Shown here: one piece after another, positions 11,737 to 22,724 of the stretch | Layout: each line of letters begins with the position of its first letter | How positions within the stretch are numbered: the first letter of the stretch is position 1 | Origin: Carallia brachiata | Taxonomy: Eukaryota > Streptophyta > Magnoliopsida > Malpighiales > Rhizophoraceae | Assembly: GCA_021464245.1 (NCBI GenBank) | Contig: JADCRB010000013.1 | Coordinates: 11,149,350-11,213,349, forward strand | Length of the DNA stretch: 64,000 bases | Reading direction: 5' to 3' | Made by a program: the position numbers and the translations under genes | The notes under the pieces: model-generated | The model's input: only the letters and a program-made list of their open reading frames with translations | What the model was told of the DNA's origin: nothing | Databases searched by the model: none

Positions 11737-12225
11737 GACCAAAAATAAATACATGCCCATAGGTCTCATCTATAAATAGGGGGTTGTGGTTTCTTTTGCT
11801 TTCAATCTCACTCAAAGCATCCTTCTCTCAACATAACATTCTTCCTTTGATTTTGTGATAACACTTAATTTATTACCAAGATATGGAATTTTCACTTAGA
11901 CATACTTATGGCCTTCTTTGTGCCTTGGTGTTAATGCCTGCTATAAGTTACTCCCAAGATTTCACAAGCTCAAGGGCAACTTTCTATGGCAGCCCTGATT
12001 GCTTACGGACAGCAATTATGTAGACATATCTCGGCTCTCCGTATTTATTTCTATGTTCAAGAGTTAGGCTTTTTATTTTAATGTACTTGTAAGCCTAACA
12101 TGTTTTACGTAAATTGGTGTGGGTAAATGTAGCCGGAGCTTGTGGGTTTTGTGACTACGGAAGGACCATGAACGATGCTTATGTGGCTGGTGTCTCAAGG
12201 CTTTACAGAATAGCACCGAGACTTT
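11737..12225 (+). pseudogene. Partial expansin-like B copy F (exon 1 and part of exon 2)
   Basis: TATAAATA at 11771 and ATG at 11883 start an exon 1 that keeps the family SPDCL cysteine. The splice donor is mutated: the expected AAGTATGT reads AATTATGT, and the frame meets a TAG at once. Intron 1 is followed by exon 2 from 12133 (GACGF.DYGRT.NDAYVAGVSRLYR in outline). Homology ends at about 12220, before the CGACYQ motif. Exons 3 and 4 are absent. A dead fragment, more diverged from A/B/C than those are from one another. Confidence 0.85.
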
Positions 12226-13127
12226 TCATTCGGAATGTAAATCTCTCTTTTCTATTGAATTTAGCACACAGTTAACAAATTTCCTGCTGTCAAAGTGCAA
12301 AGGAAAAAAAAAAAAACCGATTCAAACAAGGAAGAGAAGCAGTGATTGACTGCTTTAGTGTGTTGATAGCCATTTCACATAAACGGTTGATGTGTAAAAC
12401 GGATGATGCACGACACTCGAAAGCTACTTGCAGCTTCATATTAGATTATAAACCCACGTTCATCCCACACAATTATCAGGTAAAATTTAGTAAGTTTTGC
12501 TGAGTTTTAATCATTCAATATTTTAATGTGGTGATTCTTATTTATTGTGTAAATGAAACAGTACAATCTTTTTTAATGAATTTATAAAATTCTCCTACTT
12601 CTTAACTTAAAGATAAAAAAGATCGTAACACATTTATTTATCTATTTATTTATTTTACTTTCGTCATTTGTCCTATCCTATCTGAACCAGCTTTTGATAA
12701 AAGCTACGTGATAAGCAATATAATATTTTTGTCTGCGTTCTTCTTCCCCTCTATAGAATAATATACAGACTTCTTCTCTTTAGTAGCATTTGTCCTCGAT
12801 ATTCAAAATGAAATACTTTCTACAAATATTTAGACACGGTAAACCATTGGACATGGGCGAAAGTCTTATGCCTGTCTTGATATTAGACTCTGAACAATCA
12901 AATGATCAATGATACCTGGTGCATTAGATTAATACCGACCAAAACACTTGCCGGACATAAAAGTGATTGATACAGTTTGAGACAATTAATAAATTAACGT
13001 CGATATAATTATATTATGCAAAAAAAAAAAAGAGATAGTTAAGTTAAATAGAGTGAGAAAAGTAAAAAAGAAAAAATTGCATTATTTCAATAATTATGTC
13101 TGTGTCCATTACTTCATTATCTGTGTG
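12226..13127. other. Unassigned spacer
   Basis: AT-rich, with an A-run near 12305 and another near 13020. No coding sequence or element ends were recognised. Confidence 0.5.
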
Positions 13128-13280
13128 GTTGCTTCTAAGGGTGTTTGCGGGTTGGATTGGACGATTTGAAAGAAAAAATTGCAACCAAACCATTATGGTG
13201 GCAGTTTGAAAATTTAAAACCGTAACCAATCTATCAACTGTTTAAATTGTCCAAACCAATCTGCCATTTTACCAATTGGT

Positions 13281-13631
13281 TTGGGCAGTTTTCTTGATTT
13301 TGGAGCTTATCACGGCAGTAGGCATCTGGTTGACGGGGTGCTGGAGATACTGGGGCTTGCATTTTTGCTGGAGAGCTGGCGACTCCACCTAAATGTAGTG
13401 GAAACGAGGCCCGTTGAATTTGAAATAATTAAATTACAGGTAGCCATTAATTTAGAATTGGTGGCCACCTATGAGATTGGGAATGTATTTGGGCTAGCTC
13501 ACTCTTTGATCATGGAAGCGACGATGTATCCTAGTCTGAATCCATTGACCAAGAAAGTTGACCACAAGATTGATGACATGGAAGGCTTCCCAATCCACAT
13601 TTTAGAGTATGAAAATTCTTCTAACAAATAA
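13281..13631 (+). pseudogene. Decayed plant matrixin (matrix metalloproteinase) C-terminal fragment
   Basis: The open frame contains LELVATYEIGNVFGLAHS, then MEATMYPSLNPLTKKVD and DDMEGFPIHILEY. This follows the order of the catalytic zinc site, Met-turn region and C-terminal helix of plant matrixins. The family zinc motif HExGHxxGxxH reads YEIGNVFGLAH here, so two of three zinc-binding histidines are lost and the enzyme cannot be active. There is no propeptide, cysteine switch or signal peptide. The fragment begins right at the end of recognisable hAT sequence, so it may have been captured by that element, or may simply be a neighbouring insertion. Confidence 0.7.
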
Positions 13632-13850
13632 TGAAAAGACCGAAGGATAAATCTTTTTTTTTTTGTTAGGAGCATTTTTCGTGTATATATATTCCTCTTT
13701 TAAACTGAGCATTCTTCTAAACTTCCTTTTAAATTTGATTTTCATATTAAAACAGAGTAAAGAGATATTCCTCTTTCTCTATCTAAATCCTTTGAGAAAA
13801 TTCATCCTCTCACTTCTGAATCTCTTAAAAAACATAAATCTAAAGGCTTT

Positions 13851-14300
13851 ATGTACATCCACGTAAGTGTCATCCAAGTTAGATTCAGACCATTAACTCG
13901 TGAAGGTCTAGATACTTCTATACTAGCAATCCTTAGGGATGCTAGGCATCGAGACTTCTACACTTCTCTTTTGGTAACTGTTGAATCCACATTAAACTCT
14001 GATCTAATCTCTTTTGATTATTATTTCAACTTGACCATTTCTCTTAATGATAAAAATATTTTGGAAAGTGTTGTTTTACAAATTAAAACACACAATTACA
14101 ATATGTTGCCTGAATTCATTACAGTTGCATTAATATTTCGTATTCATTATAGACTTTTTACGTCTGCATTCACGGTCACTAAACATTTGCATCATTCAAA
14201 TAAAGGCGAAGCACTCTTGTTGCAAACTGACCTCACTAAATCCAATATCACTATACCTAAAACCATTAAATGGAAAGATGTTTCTCTTCCTAAAGAATAG
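13851..14300 (+). pseudogene. Caulimovirid movement-protein-like region
   Basis: A 149-codon open stretch containing REGLDTSILAILRDARHRDF and IKTHNYNMLPEFITVALIFR resembles the core of caulimovirid 30K-type movement proteins, which line plasmodesmata for cell-to-cell spread. It stands first in the coding order, as in petuvirus-like genomes. It is cut off by a stop at the end, and the following 500 bases are open only in pieces. Confidence 0.65.
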
Positions 14301-14755
14301 ATTCTTTAAGGAGCAGTAGAACCTACGAGTTCTCAACCTCCTCCTAAACCAAATCCAGACCTGGTCCAGATAAATCAATTCAGTGATGGTAAGGTCACTT
14401 TAAAATTTGGCAGATTACCTAGAACTTAGAGCTGTAGCTTTTTTTATGATACTTCAACCAACACTACACAGACTATAAACCTTAGAAATATCTCCCAAAT
14501 TCCTTCAATAATAAACGTTCCTACTAATGTTTAACTTCCTTTCATAAAATCTAGCCACTCTACATCAGAGATACGTAGCATGTTGTTTCAACAAGTAAAC
14601 TACCAGAACACTGTTTCATACCTATCTATCAACATAGTGAATCATCTGGTAAACCTGAGAGTCCACCCTCTCAACCAACCTCTCCAACATATTCAGTTGT
14701 TACTGAAAATGTTGTAAATGCTTTAAACAAGGAATTTGTCATTAATAAAACATTA

Positions 14756-15236
14756 ATGCAAAAAGAATTTTATGCTGAGCATAATACACAACAAAGGAAA
14801 TGGTTGTTTCTACATTTTCCAACTCAGGAAATGTATAGACAAATTCAACAGTTGTATTATGATTTCTTGACCCAACATCAAGTTCGTATTCTTTTCTTTC
14901 AGTACATGGAATATCATGTTAAGGATACTAATTCTTTTCTTTCAATACATGGAACATCATGTTAAAGATACTAATCTTTTTAAAACTGAATATCCTTACT
15001 ATGAATATCCATTTCCTTCTAAATTAGTAAACCAAGTTAAAACCAAGCATAAAACCCCAGAACGGGAAATTGATGGTAGGATAGTTCAATCTGACCATCC
15101 TCCTCCCAGGAGAATTTCCTTTAATCAGGGAAATACCAAGGTTCAAGCTTCTCCTTATAAATTCACTAATGAGTCTGAGGATAAGAATCTGAAGAGCATT
15201 ATTGAACAAAACAAGTTTTCTAATGCCAACCTTTAA
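14756..15236 (+). pseudogene. Pararetroviral inter-domain region with a 43-bp duplication
   Basis: Lysine- and glutamine-rich broken frames link the movement-protein and coat-protein regions. A 43-bp tandem duplication (14888-14930 and 14931-14973) is not a multiple of three, so it shifts the frame. No enzyme motif is seen. Confidence 0.45.
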
Positions 15237-15251
15237 ACTATAGAAAATCAA

Positions 15252-16640
15252 TTGACTAGGATAGAAAAACAAATCCAGCAAACTGATTTGTCTATGGGTA
15301 AAGTTGAAAAATCTGACAAGTCTCTTAAATATCCAATTTTTAAACAATTTCAGGTTTCTCATGAAAGCCAGAAACAAATTCAAACTCATATTACTGAGTT
15401 TCTTGATGTAATCAAGGAAAAATTTTCTAAAATTGAGTCTACTAGTTCAGCGGGACGATCAACTTCTCAAGTTGTTCTTGACACTCTTGCTAAATTAGTA
15501 GTCCCTGACACACCTAGTAAATTTACCCACATCCTAGATCAACCTTCTGACTCAGAAACCCAACCTTCTGAGATAGAATCCCCTCAACTCAATAAACTTG
15601 TTTGGACTCCTTCAATCCAACCTATAACCAGATCTCCAGACATTGATATTGAGTCTAAAACCCTTTTTATTCAAACAAAGTATAATGTTAAGTATGTCTA
15701 TGAATGGAATATAGATGAAATGTCAGAATATAATATTCTGAGCATTTTACAACAAATGACCATGACAGCCAATGCCTATAAAACCCAAACTTATGTTTCT
15801 AATTATGCTATAGCTGAAATCCTTATCGCAAGATTTACAGGCCAGCTAAAAAGATGGTGGGATTACCATCTTACAGAAGCACAACGATTAGAAATATTAA
15901 GTTCTATTAAAACTGATGAAAATGAGGAAGTAATCATTGATTCATCTAGTCAGCCAATCTAAGGTGCAATATCAGTACTCATATTAACTATCTCTCTACA
16001 TTTTGTAGGAGATCCTTCACATTTAAAGGATAAAAATGCTGAACTTCTTTCTAATCTTAAATGTAAGAAGCTTAGTGATTTCCAGTATTATAAAAATACA
16101 TTTTTTTACTGGGCTTATACTTAGAGAAAATTCATCCCAATCATTCTAGAAAGAAAAGTTTCTTGCTGGTCTCCCAACATTGTTAGGAGAAAAGGTTAGA
16201 AATAAGTTAAAAGAAACCATAGGGAATCCAATTACTTATGATAAACTCATGTATGGTGAATTAATTAGTTCTACCCAAAAAGAAGGATAAAAAATTTGCA
16301 AAGACATTAAACTTCAAAAATATCTCAAACGGGAAATGAAGCAAACGAGACAAGAACTAAGAAGCTTTTGCCAACAATTTGAGTTTAATCCTCTTAAATC
16401 TTCTTGTCATAATAAATCTTGTCCTAAACCTTCGAAAAAGAAGAATTTATTTAAATACAAGAAATAATTTGTATCCAATGATACTTACTATAAACCTTCT
16501 TCTTCAAAACCTCGAAGAAGTTTTTATCCTAAAAAGTCTACATTTAGAGGCAAGTTTAAACAAAAAACAAAAGATCTTAGCAAAGTGATCTATTATAAAT
16601 GTCACCATCCAGGTCACACTACAAAATTACTTTAAACTCA
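15252..16640 (+). pseudogene. Caulimovirid coat-protein-like region with damaged zinc knuckle
   Basis: An open run of 236 codons (15252-15962) begins with a glutamine-rich, possibly coiled-coil part. It then has TANAYKTQTYVSNYAIAEIL and FTGQLKRWWDYHLT, the kind of GxLxxWW segment found in caulimovirid coat proteins. After several stops, a lysine-rich stretch leads to YYKCHHPGHTTKLL near 16590-16635, a CCHC zinc knuckle in which the first and last cysteines are lost. The normal role is capsid assembly and nucleic acid binding. Confidence 0.65.
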
Positions 16641-17267
16641 ATAAAAGAATTTAAGAGATTTATCTTGATGAAAAAATTCGTCAAAAAATCCAGTCTCTTA
16701 TTCTTGAATTATCTGAATCTGATACAAGTTCATCTGATGGATCTGTACAAATTGATGAATTAGCAACAACTAGTACTAATACCATTTCTAATTCAGAAAA
16801 TGATAAATCTGTCCATGTTCTTACAAAAGATTAGGAATTTATTCTAAAGGACATTAAGAACATAAATGATCCTAAAATCCAAAAAAAAGTATTTGCTTCA
16901 TCTCCAACAATCCTTAGAGCACCTATAAACAACTACCTCTGCTTTAAACTTACAGTCAAACCCTTATGATTTGACTACAATTCTTAAACAAAAACTAGTT
17001 AAAACTTTATCTCTCTCATTGCAAGACGTGCAATTTGAAATTAAAATCATAAAACTTGAGCTTAAAGAACTTAAACTTAAGCAACAATCTGATTTAGTTC
17101 CGTTACAATAGTTGCTTGAAAAATAGAATGAAGAAACAGACTCTGATTCTGATAAATCCTCTCATAAAATAGAAGATTTAACTTTCAAATCAAAATCAAC
17201 AGAAGTACCCGATGACTCTCCCATTGATTTTCAAAACGTTTTGAAAGAAATTACTTCTTGAAAATAT

Positions 17268-17696
17268 TTGATAAAAGTTACCATAGTTTTTTCAAAAGAT
17301 TTTTCTCTAGACACTATTGCTTTATTTGATATAGGTGCAGACATAAATTGTATTTTAGAAAGCATTTTACCTAGTAAATTTAATGAAAAAACTTCTGAAA
17401 ATCTTTTTACTACTAATAATACTCGATTAACAATCAAGGGTAAAACTGATGCTTGTATTGTTAATCAAGGTATTAGAATTAAAACCTCTTTTTTGCTTAT
17501 TAATGATATCCATCATACTGTTATTCTAGGAACACCATTTATCAATCTGATAACACCTTACAAGGTAGGTTATTATGGGATATCATGTACAGCAAAGGAT
17601 CATAAACGTATTTTTCATTTCATTGAAAAACCTGAAACGAGAAATCTCAATATTATAAAAGTTTACAACATTTATAACAATGAGATAAACCTTTAA
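17268..17696 (+). pseudogene. Pararetroviral aspartic protease region
   Basis: TIALFDIGADINCI stands where the D-[ST]-G-A catalytic loop belongs. The serine/threonine is replaced by isoleucine, so activity is unlikely. The downstream VILGTPFINLITPY matches the conserved flap and C-terminal part of retroviral-type proteases. In the family this enzyme cleaves the polyprotein. Confidence 0.75.
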
Positions 17697-17699
17697 AAT

Positions 17700-18720
17700 C
17701 AAAAGAAACAGAACTTTCTGATTTACAACGAATCTCTTCTTTGTGTCATATTAATAAACAACTTTCAACTGATTTTGTGAAAAAGAAAATCTCTAATTTA
17801 CAAAATCTTTTTGAAAAGGAAATGTGTGCTGATTTGCCTAATGCCTTTTGGGAATGTAAACAACATATGATTGATTTACTATATGAAAAGGATTTTAATG
17901 AATGTCAAATTCCTACCAAAGCTAGACTAATTCAAATGAATGCTGAATTACAACAACATTGTAAATAAGAAATTTCTGATTTACTTAGTAAGAAGTTAAT
18001 CAGAAAATCAAGGTTACCATGGTCTTGCGCAACATTTTATGTAAATAAGAACTCTAAAATAGAACGTGGTGTACCTAGACTTGTCATAAAGCACTTCGAT
18101 GGATTAGGTATCCAATACCTAATAAACAATATTTGTTGAATAAACTGCATTTTGCATTCATATTTTCTAAATTTGGCATGAAATCTAGATTTTGGCAGAT
18201 ACAAATTAAGCCAAAAGACAAGTATAAAACTGCATTCACCGTTCTATTTGGACAATTTGATTGGAATGTCATGCCTTTTAGATTGAAAAGTGCACTAAGT
18301 GAATTTCAGCACATCATGAATGACATATTTGTTGATTATTCACATTTCATCATTGTTTACATTTACAATGTATTGGTATTTTCTCATTCCATTGATCAAC
18401 ATTTTTAAGACTTAAAAACATTTTTCTTTATCACAAAGAAAAGTGGTCTTTTGTCTCTAAATCCAAAATGAGTCTCTTCTAAACCCGCATTCGTTTCCTT
18501 GGTCGTTACATCACTCAAGGAACGATTACTCCAATTGATAGATCTCTATTTTTTATTGATAAATTCTCAGATAAAATCCTTGATAAATCTCAACTACAGT
18601 GTTTCTTAGGTAGTCTTGATTATGTTATTGATTTCTATCCTAATTTGAATCATCTGGCTAAAACTCTTTATAATAGACTTAAGAAAAAGCCTGTTCCTTA
18701 GACTAATGGATATACTGCTA
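17700..18720 (+). pseudogene. Pararetroviral reverse transcriptase region
   Basis: Pieces in two frames show KSRFWQIQIKPKDKYKTAF and VMPFRLKSALSEFQHIMN, then VYIYNVLVFS at the polymerase active site. There the usual DD is replaced by YN, so the enzyme is dead. Following pieces carry the thumb-like segment (RFLGRYITQGTI in outline, with stops). The order directly after the protease is typical of pararetroviruses. Confidence 0.8.
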
Positions 18721-19170
18721 TTATTCAGCAGATTAAACTCTAAGTTGAGGAAATTTCTTGTCTATCTATTGCCAACCCATCTGCTCCCAAGATAGTATAA
18801 ACTGATGCTTCCAATCTTGGATATAGTGGAATTTTAAAACAAATTTCCAACGGTCGAGAATGTCTAGTATGCTATACTTCTGGACACTGGAATTCCTTCC
18901 AATTAAACTATCAAACTATTAAAAAAGAAATTTTAAGCATTGTTTTATATATCTCTAAATTTCAATTTGATTTTCTCAATCAAAAACTTTTAATTCGTAT
19001 TGATTATAAATCTGCAAAAGAAGTATTAGAAAAAGATGTTAAACACATTACTTTTAAACAAATTTTTGCAAGATGGTAGGCTATACTTAGTATATTAGAT
19101 TTTAAAATTGAATATATTAAGGGAGAGTCCAACTCTGTCCCAGACTTTCTGACCAAAGAATTCCTCCAAA
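18721..19170 (+). pseudogene. Pararetroviral RNase H region
   Basis: Stop-interrupted sequence contains TDASNLGYSGIL, NYQTIKKEILSIVL, LLIRIDYKSAKEVLE and FKIEYIKGESNSVPDFLTKE, in the order of RNase H motifs. It completes the RT-RNase H unit. There is no integrase after it, which supports a caulimovirid over an LTR retrotransposon. Confidence 0.75.
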
Positions 19171-19186
19171 ACAGGTTTGATTTATC

Positions 19187-20970
19187 ATGCCTCCCAAGAA
19201 AAATAAAACCAAAAAAGAAGACAAAGTTAAAACCCAGGTTTTAGAAGAAACCATTGAAAGTCCCCTAAAACCTAAACCAACCATTAATAAGCTTATGGCT
19301 TCTACCATAAAAGCCAATAAACCCTTGGTTACACCATCTGACTTTAAACCTGTTACTATTAAACCTAAATCCTAGATTGACATTATTGAGGAAGAAGAGG
19401 AAGAGAAAAATAAAGAAAAAGAGCTACAAGACAAAAAATGGGCTGCAGAATTAGCTCAAAACCTAGAAATACTTATTGCCCTCCAAAATATGTCACAAAA
19501 TAAACCTCAGCCTGAAGAAGATCAATGCTCAGGTATGATCTCTAAACCCGTGTTAAAACAAAAGGAGATAGCAGCATCTTTTTCTCAAACTCTATCTCAA
19601 AATGCTTTGACTAAAACCCATTGGGGAGATACTCCCAAATGGACAAATTATTTTTCTAAACCTGTTTTTCAAATTTTGTTTGTACTTGGGGACGGATATG
19701 CTTTAGGTAACCCGTTAGATTGTGTATAGACAATTTTTGGGGACATAAATGGGAATATAAACCCTGGGATTTTGGGGACGAATATGCTTTAGGCAACCCC
19801 TTAGATTGTGTATAGACAGTTTTTGGGGATAAATGGGAATATAAACCCTGGGATTATGGGGACGAATATGCTTTAGGCAACCCCTTAGATTGTGTATAAA
19901 CAGTTTTTGGGGACAAATGGAAATATAAACCCTGGGATTATGGGGACGAATATGCTTTAGGCAACCCCTCAGATTGTGTATACACAGTTTTTGGGGACAA
20001 ATGAGAATATAAACCCTGGGATTATGAAAAACCCATATATTACTATATGGCCATCATTTCACAAACTCGGTCTCCCTCTGTTAAATTTAAATTTCAATAT
20101 GGCAAGAAGGAAATAGACATTGTTTTTTATCCTAACAAAGAGTATGCTTATTCTGCTTGCCAAATTGTAAACCTATTACATCCAATGGATTTTGGTTTCC
20201 CATCTGGATTAGACACTTTTGATTATAACATTGACCCTAAACGAACTCATTCCCCCTATTTCTCATATTAGAATTATCAACAGGCATGGTTCAACACTTT
20301 CTTTTACCAGAACCAAAAACATAGCCATACCTAGTTGATATATTTTGATAAACCTTTAAACCCAAAAATATTCCTTACTAGTTTCTTCAATGGTGGGATT
20401 ATTTTAGATGTATTCATGAAATCCTAGACCCAGAAATTAAACCCAATTTAAAAATTTTTAAAACCCACTATATACTGACAGAAGTGGAAAAGAAATTCCC
20501 TCCAATTTTTCCCTTCTGTACCAACTTCTTCATTCTATGGGTACTAAAATGGGGGTATGAATTTACTCCACATAAAGCATGAACCATGTTAATACGGAGA
20601 TTTTATTTCCATTGGTGGAATTCATACAACATTCCATTATCACTTTCTGTTGTAGCAATTGACAAATGGTTGAAGAATCAATTGAAGTCTTTGGCAGGGA
20701 CATCTAAACAATCAAAAAGGTTATCATGAACAAAAAACATGCTGCCTTTCTTGCGGAAAAGTCTCACCAAAGCCGATTTGCTACTGCTAAAACTAGAGAC
20801 AAATACCTTGCAGTCTTGCAGGCTATGTCTCAAGAAATGTCTCCTCTGTCTACATCTAAAAAGTTTGATGGCAAGATTATCAGTCTAGCTTAGGACCATG
20901 AAGATGAGGAAGATGATGAAGATGAAGAGGATGGTTATTTTGCCAATCATTCCATGCAAATCTTTACAGT
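19187..20970 (+). pseudogene. Pararetroviral terminal coding region (second ORF-like), with internal tandem repeat
   Basis: After RNase H, an ATG at 19187 opens a lysine-rich frame (MPPKKNKTKKEDKVKTQVLE), broken at 19375. Further pieces follow, including 20047-20271 (YGKKEIDIVFYPNKEYAYSA, LHPMDFGFPSGLDTFDY), a tryptophan-rich segment, and a last part with AFLAEKSHQSRFATAKTRDK before an acidic tail near 20900. Its function is not known to me. Its place after RT-RNase H suits the extra ORF of some petuvirus- or florendovirus-like genomes. Confidence 0.5.
19688..20025 (+). repeat. 84-bp coding-type tandem repeat, about four copies
   Basis: Units start GGGGACGAATATGCTTTAGG at 19688, 19774, 19858 and 19942, spaced 86, 84 and 84 bases. 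Eighty-four bases is 28 codons. The read-through includes GDEYALGNPLDCV and WEYKPWD, with a TAG in the first two units, a TAA in the third and an open TAC in the last. The first spacing is 2 bases longer, so that unit is frameshifted. Confidence 0.9.
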
Positions 20971-21261
20971 ATTTATTTTTGTACTGTTTTGAAATATTTT
21001 CAAAATTGTCACCGGTCATGAATAGAAAATTATTGTTCACAAAAAAGCCACCTATCAGTTACAGTACCTAAACAGTATCTGTAATCCCTTCAAAACCAGG
21101 CTCTCGCTTCATTCCAAGGTAGAAGTTCAGAGTGCCTCTTCCCTCTTCTCTCTTTCTCTAAAACAATCCTCTCCCTTCTCTCTAAAATACCTCAAGGCCT
21201 TCTTCTCCAAAAAGGTCCTCACTTAAACAATGGTCCTCTTTGCCTAAACCCTTTGTAAGTT

Positions 21262-21295
21262 CTCCTATATAAACTTTATCTTATATCAATAAAAT
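21262..21295 (+). promoter_or_regulatory. Pararetroviral promoter and poly(A) signal
   Basis: CTATATAAAC at about 21266 is followed some 20 bases later by AATAAAATTTT. TATA box and poly(A) signal this close together at the end of the coding region is the arrangement expected at a caulimovirid terminally redundant transcript. The upstream CT-rich stretch (about 21100-21200) would be the upstream promoter region. Confidence 0.55.
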
Positions 21296-21330
21296 TTTAA
21301 AATTCTTTATGTTACATTATATGTAAAACA

Positions 21331-21680
21331 CCAACATGGACTGGCTTTGCCGCCCACTTGGATGCAATTTATTTTGCTTAAAATTATTTTAATTGCTACC
21401 ATATAACTTAATGGTTGGTTAAACTGCCCATCTTTTATAACTTATATATCTAAAGTATATAGGCTGAAAACTAGACCTAACCCTCTGGTGTTAATAAATA
21501 GGCTGACCTCTAGTCAAAACAATGTCACGTACTTTAGATTTAACTCTGCGCTTAATTAATTATTTATTAATTATTTTTAAATTCGTCAGATTTTATCTCT
21601 TTTCTACTTCCCTCTTCAAATCTTTAGGGTCCCTTTGGTATGTATATATATATATATATATATGATGGGCAGATTGAGTC
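21331..21680. other. Spacer between pararetrovirus and Tat-1, with (TA)n microsatellite
   Basis: No gene is seen. A TA repeat of about 12 units spans 21640-21664. The last 20 bases join to the right arm of the split hAT element at the GGTTA target site. Confidence 0.5.
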
Positions 21681-21685
21681 GGTTA

Positions 21686-22334
21686 TGTAAAGCGTAAATT
21701 TCGAGCTTAAAACAATTAAACTCAAAAATACAAAAATAAATTACAAAATAAAAATTGTAAAGTAAAAGAAAATTTACGTGGGGTCGATCTCCGTAGATCC
21801 TCCGATTAGTGTTCCTTTTTTGACTCCGTCAAGGGCTGCACGAGCTTGATCTTGACAGAAATAATTTCCACCGCTTTTTCTTGAACTGGATAGACTGAAA
21901 CTGTATCTGATTTGGATGTTTTGACTACGTTTAGGAATCGTAGAGATTTGATCTGAGCCGATCTGGTTTAATTTCACCAAGGGTCGAAGGGACTTGTTCT
22001 CGGATGAGCTGCCTGGATTTTGCTGAGGGCCGTATGAGGCTTAATCCCAGCCGGATTTATAATATTTTGATTTTTTTTTTTATCTCTCTCTTTTTTTTTT
22101 TTTTTTTTTTTTTTCTTTTTTTTTTCCCGCCTGCTTTGCGCTTGCTTCGCTGCTGGCTTCTCTTTTTTTTTCTCTGCATGGATTTCAATTGGGGAGGCCA
22201 ATTTATAAGCCTCCCCCATGCCTGCCTGCCACCAACCAAATGGTTGGTGGCATTTAATTAGGTTGGCAGCTGCCAACCTTCAAGGTTGGCGGCTGCCAAC
22301 CATATTAATTTTTTTTTTAATTTATTTGTTTACA
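21686..22334 (-). repeat. 3' LTR of Tat-1
   Basis: It matches 31158-31769 with small indels. It contains an inverted-repeat TATA region (22191-22216) and three palindromes (22228-22251, 22261-22278, 22284-22301), plus a long T-run. The third palindrome is missing from the 5' LTR. Confidence 0.93.
22191..22301 (-). promoter_or_regulatory. LTR promoter of Tat-1: TATA in an inverted repeat next to palindromes
   Basis: On the minus strand TTATAAATT sits between arms GGGGAGGC and GCCTCCCC. Upstream of it lie a 24-bp palindrome (arms GCCACCAACC/GGTTGGTGGC) and two 18-bp palindromes built from GGTTGGC/GCCAACC. TTAATTA separates the first two palindromes. The spacing suggests a U3 control region. 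The 5' LTR copy is at 31647-31734, with one mismatch in the TATA arm and two palindromes. Confidence 0.65.
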
Positions 22335-22350
22335 AATGCCCCCACTTCAA
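22335..22350 (-). other. Polypurine tract of Tat-1
   Basis: On the minus strand TTGAAGTGGGGGCATT directly precedes the 3' LTR, the usual plus-strand primer site. Tat-2 has the near-identical CTTGAAGTGGGTGCATT in the same place. Confidence 0.8.
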
Positions 22351-22724
22351 GGGTCGGTAAGGAAGAATTTTATAGAAATGATCCGAACCGAATTTTGAAG
22401 TCCAGGTTGAAACTTGAGATGTTCTGACGAACATTGAATGTTGAAATCTTCTATCTCCGACTAATCCAACTGTTGTTGGATCTCAATGGAAACCGATATG
22501 ATCTTGAGGAAGTTAGCAGCCCAGCCAATATAAAAATTGAAGTCTTAGCTCCAGGTGCGTTCGAGCTTCCATGGCTGGCAAAGGCTGGCAAAGGTTCTTT
22601 GAAGTTCCAAAACTCTGGTGAGGATGATCCGGTAGGAAAAGAACTTGAACCTCCCCAAGAGAAAAGCCTAGGACCTTGGAACTTCAAGACCGGCACACAG
22701 AGAGACTGACTGTAGTGATGATTC

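Larger units (their letters stand above)
13660..21330 (+). mobile_element. Endogenous pararetrovirus (Caulimoviridae), degenerate
   Basis: In order on the plus strand: a movement-protein-like region, a coat-protein-like region with a broken zinc knuckle, aspartic protease, reverse transcriptase, RNase H, a further coding region, and a non-coding end with TATA and poly(A) signals. There are no LTRs and no integrase. A movement protein together with RT-RNase H separates this from Ty3/Gypsy elements. Single-polyprotein order suggests a petuvirus- or florendovirus-like lineage, which I cannot settle by eye. Every coding region is broken by stops or frameshifts, so it is an old non-functional copy. 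The ends show no target duplication, as expected for non-integrase insertion. Confidence 0.8.

Noticed and set aside
22004..22276. Open frames with poly-Lys or poly-Phe runs in the Tat-1 LTR
   Set aside because: They are translations of a T-run inside the LTR, appear on both strands, and have no domain or conservation.
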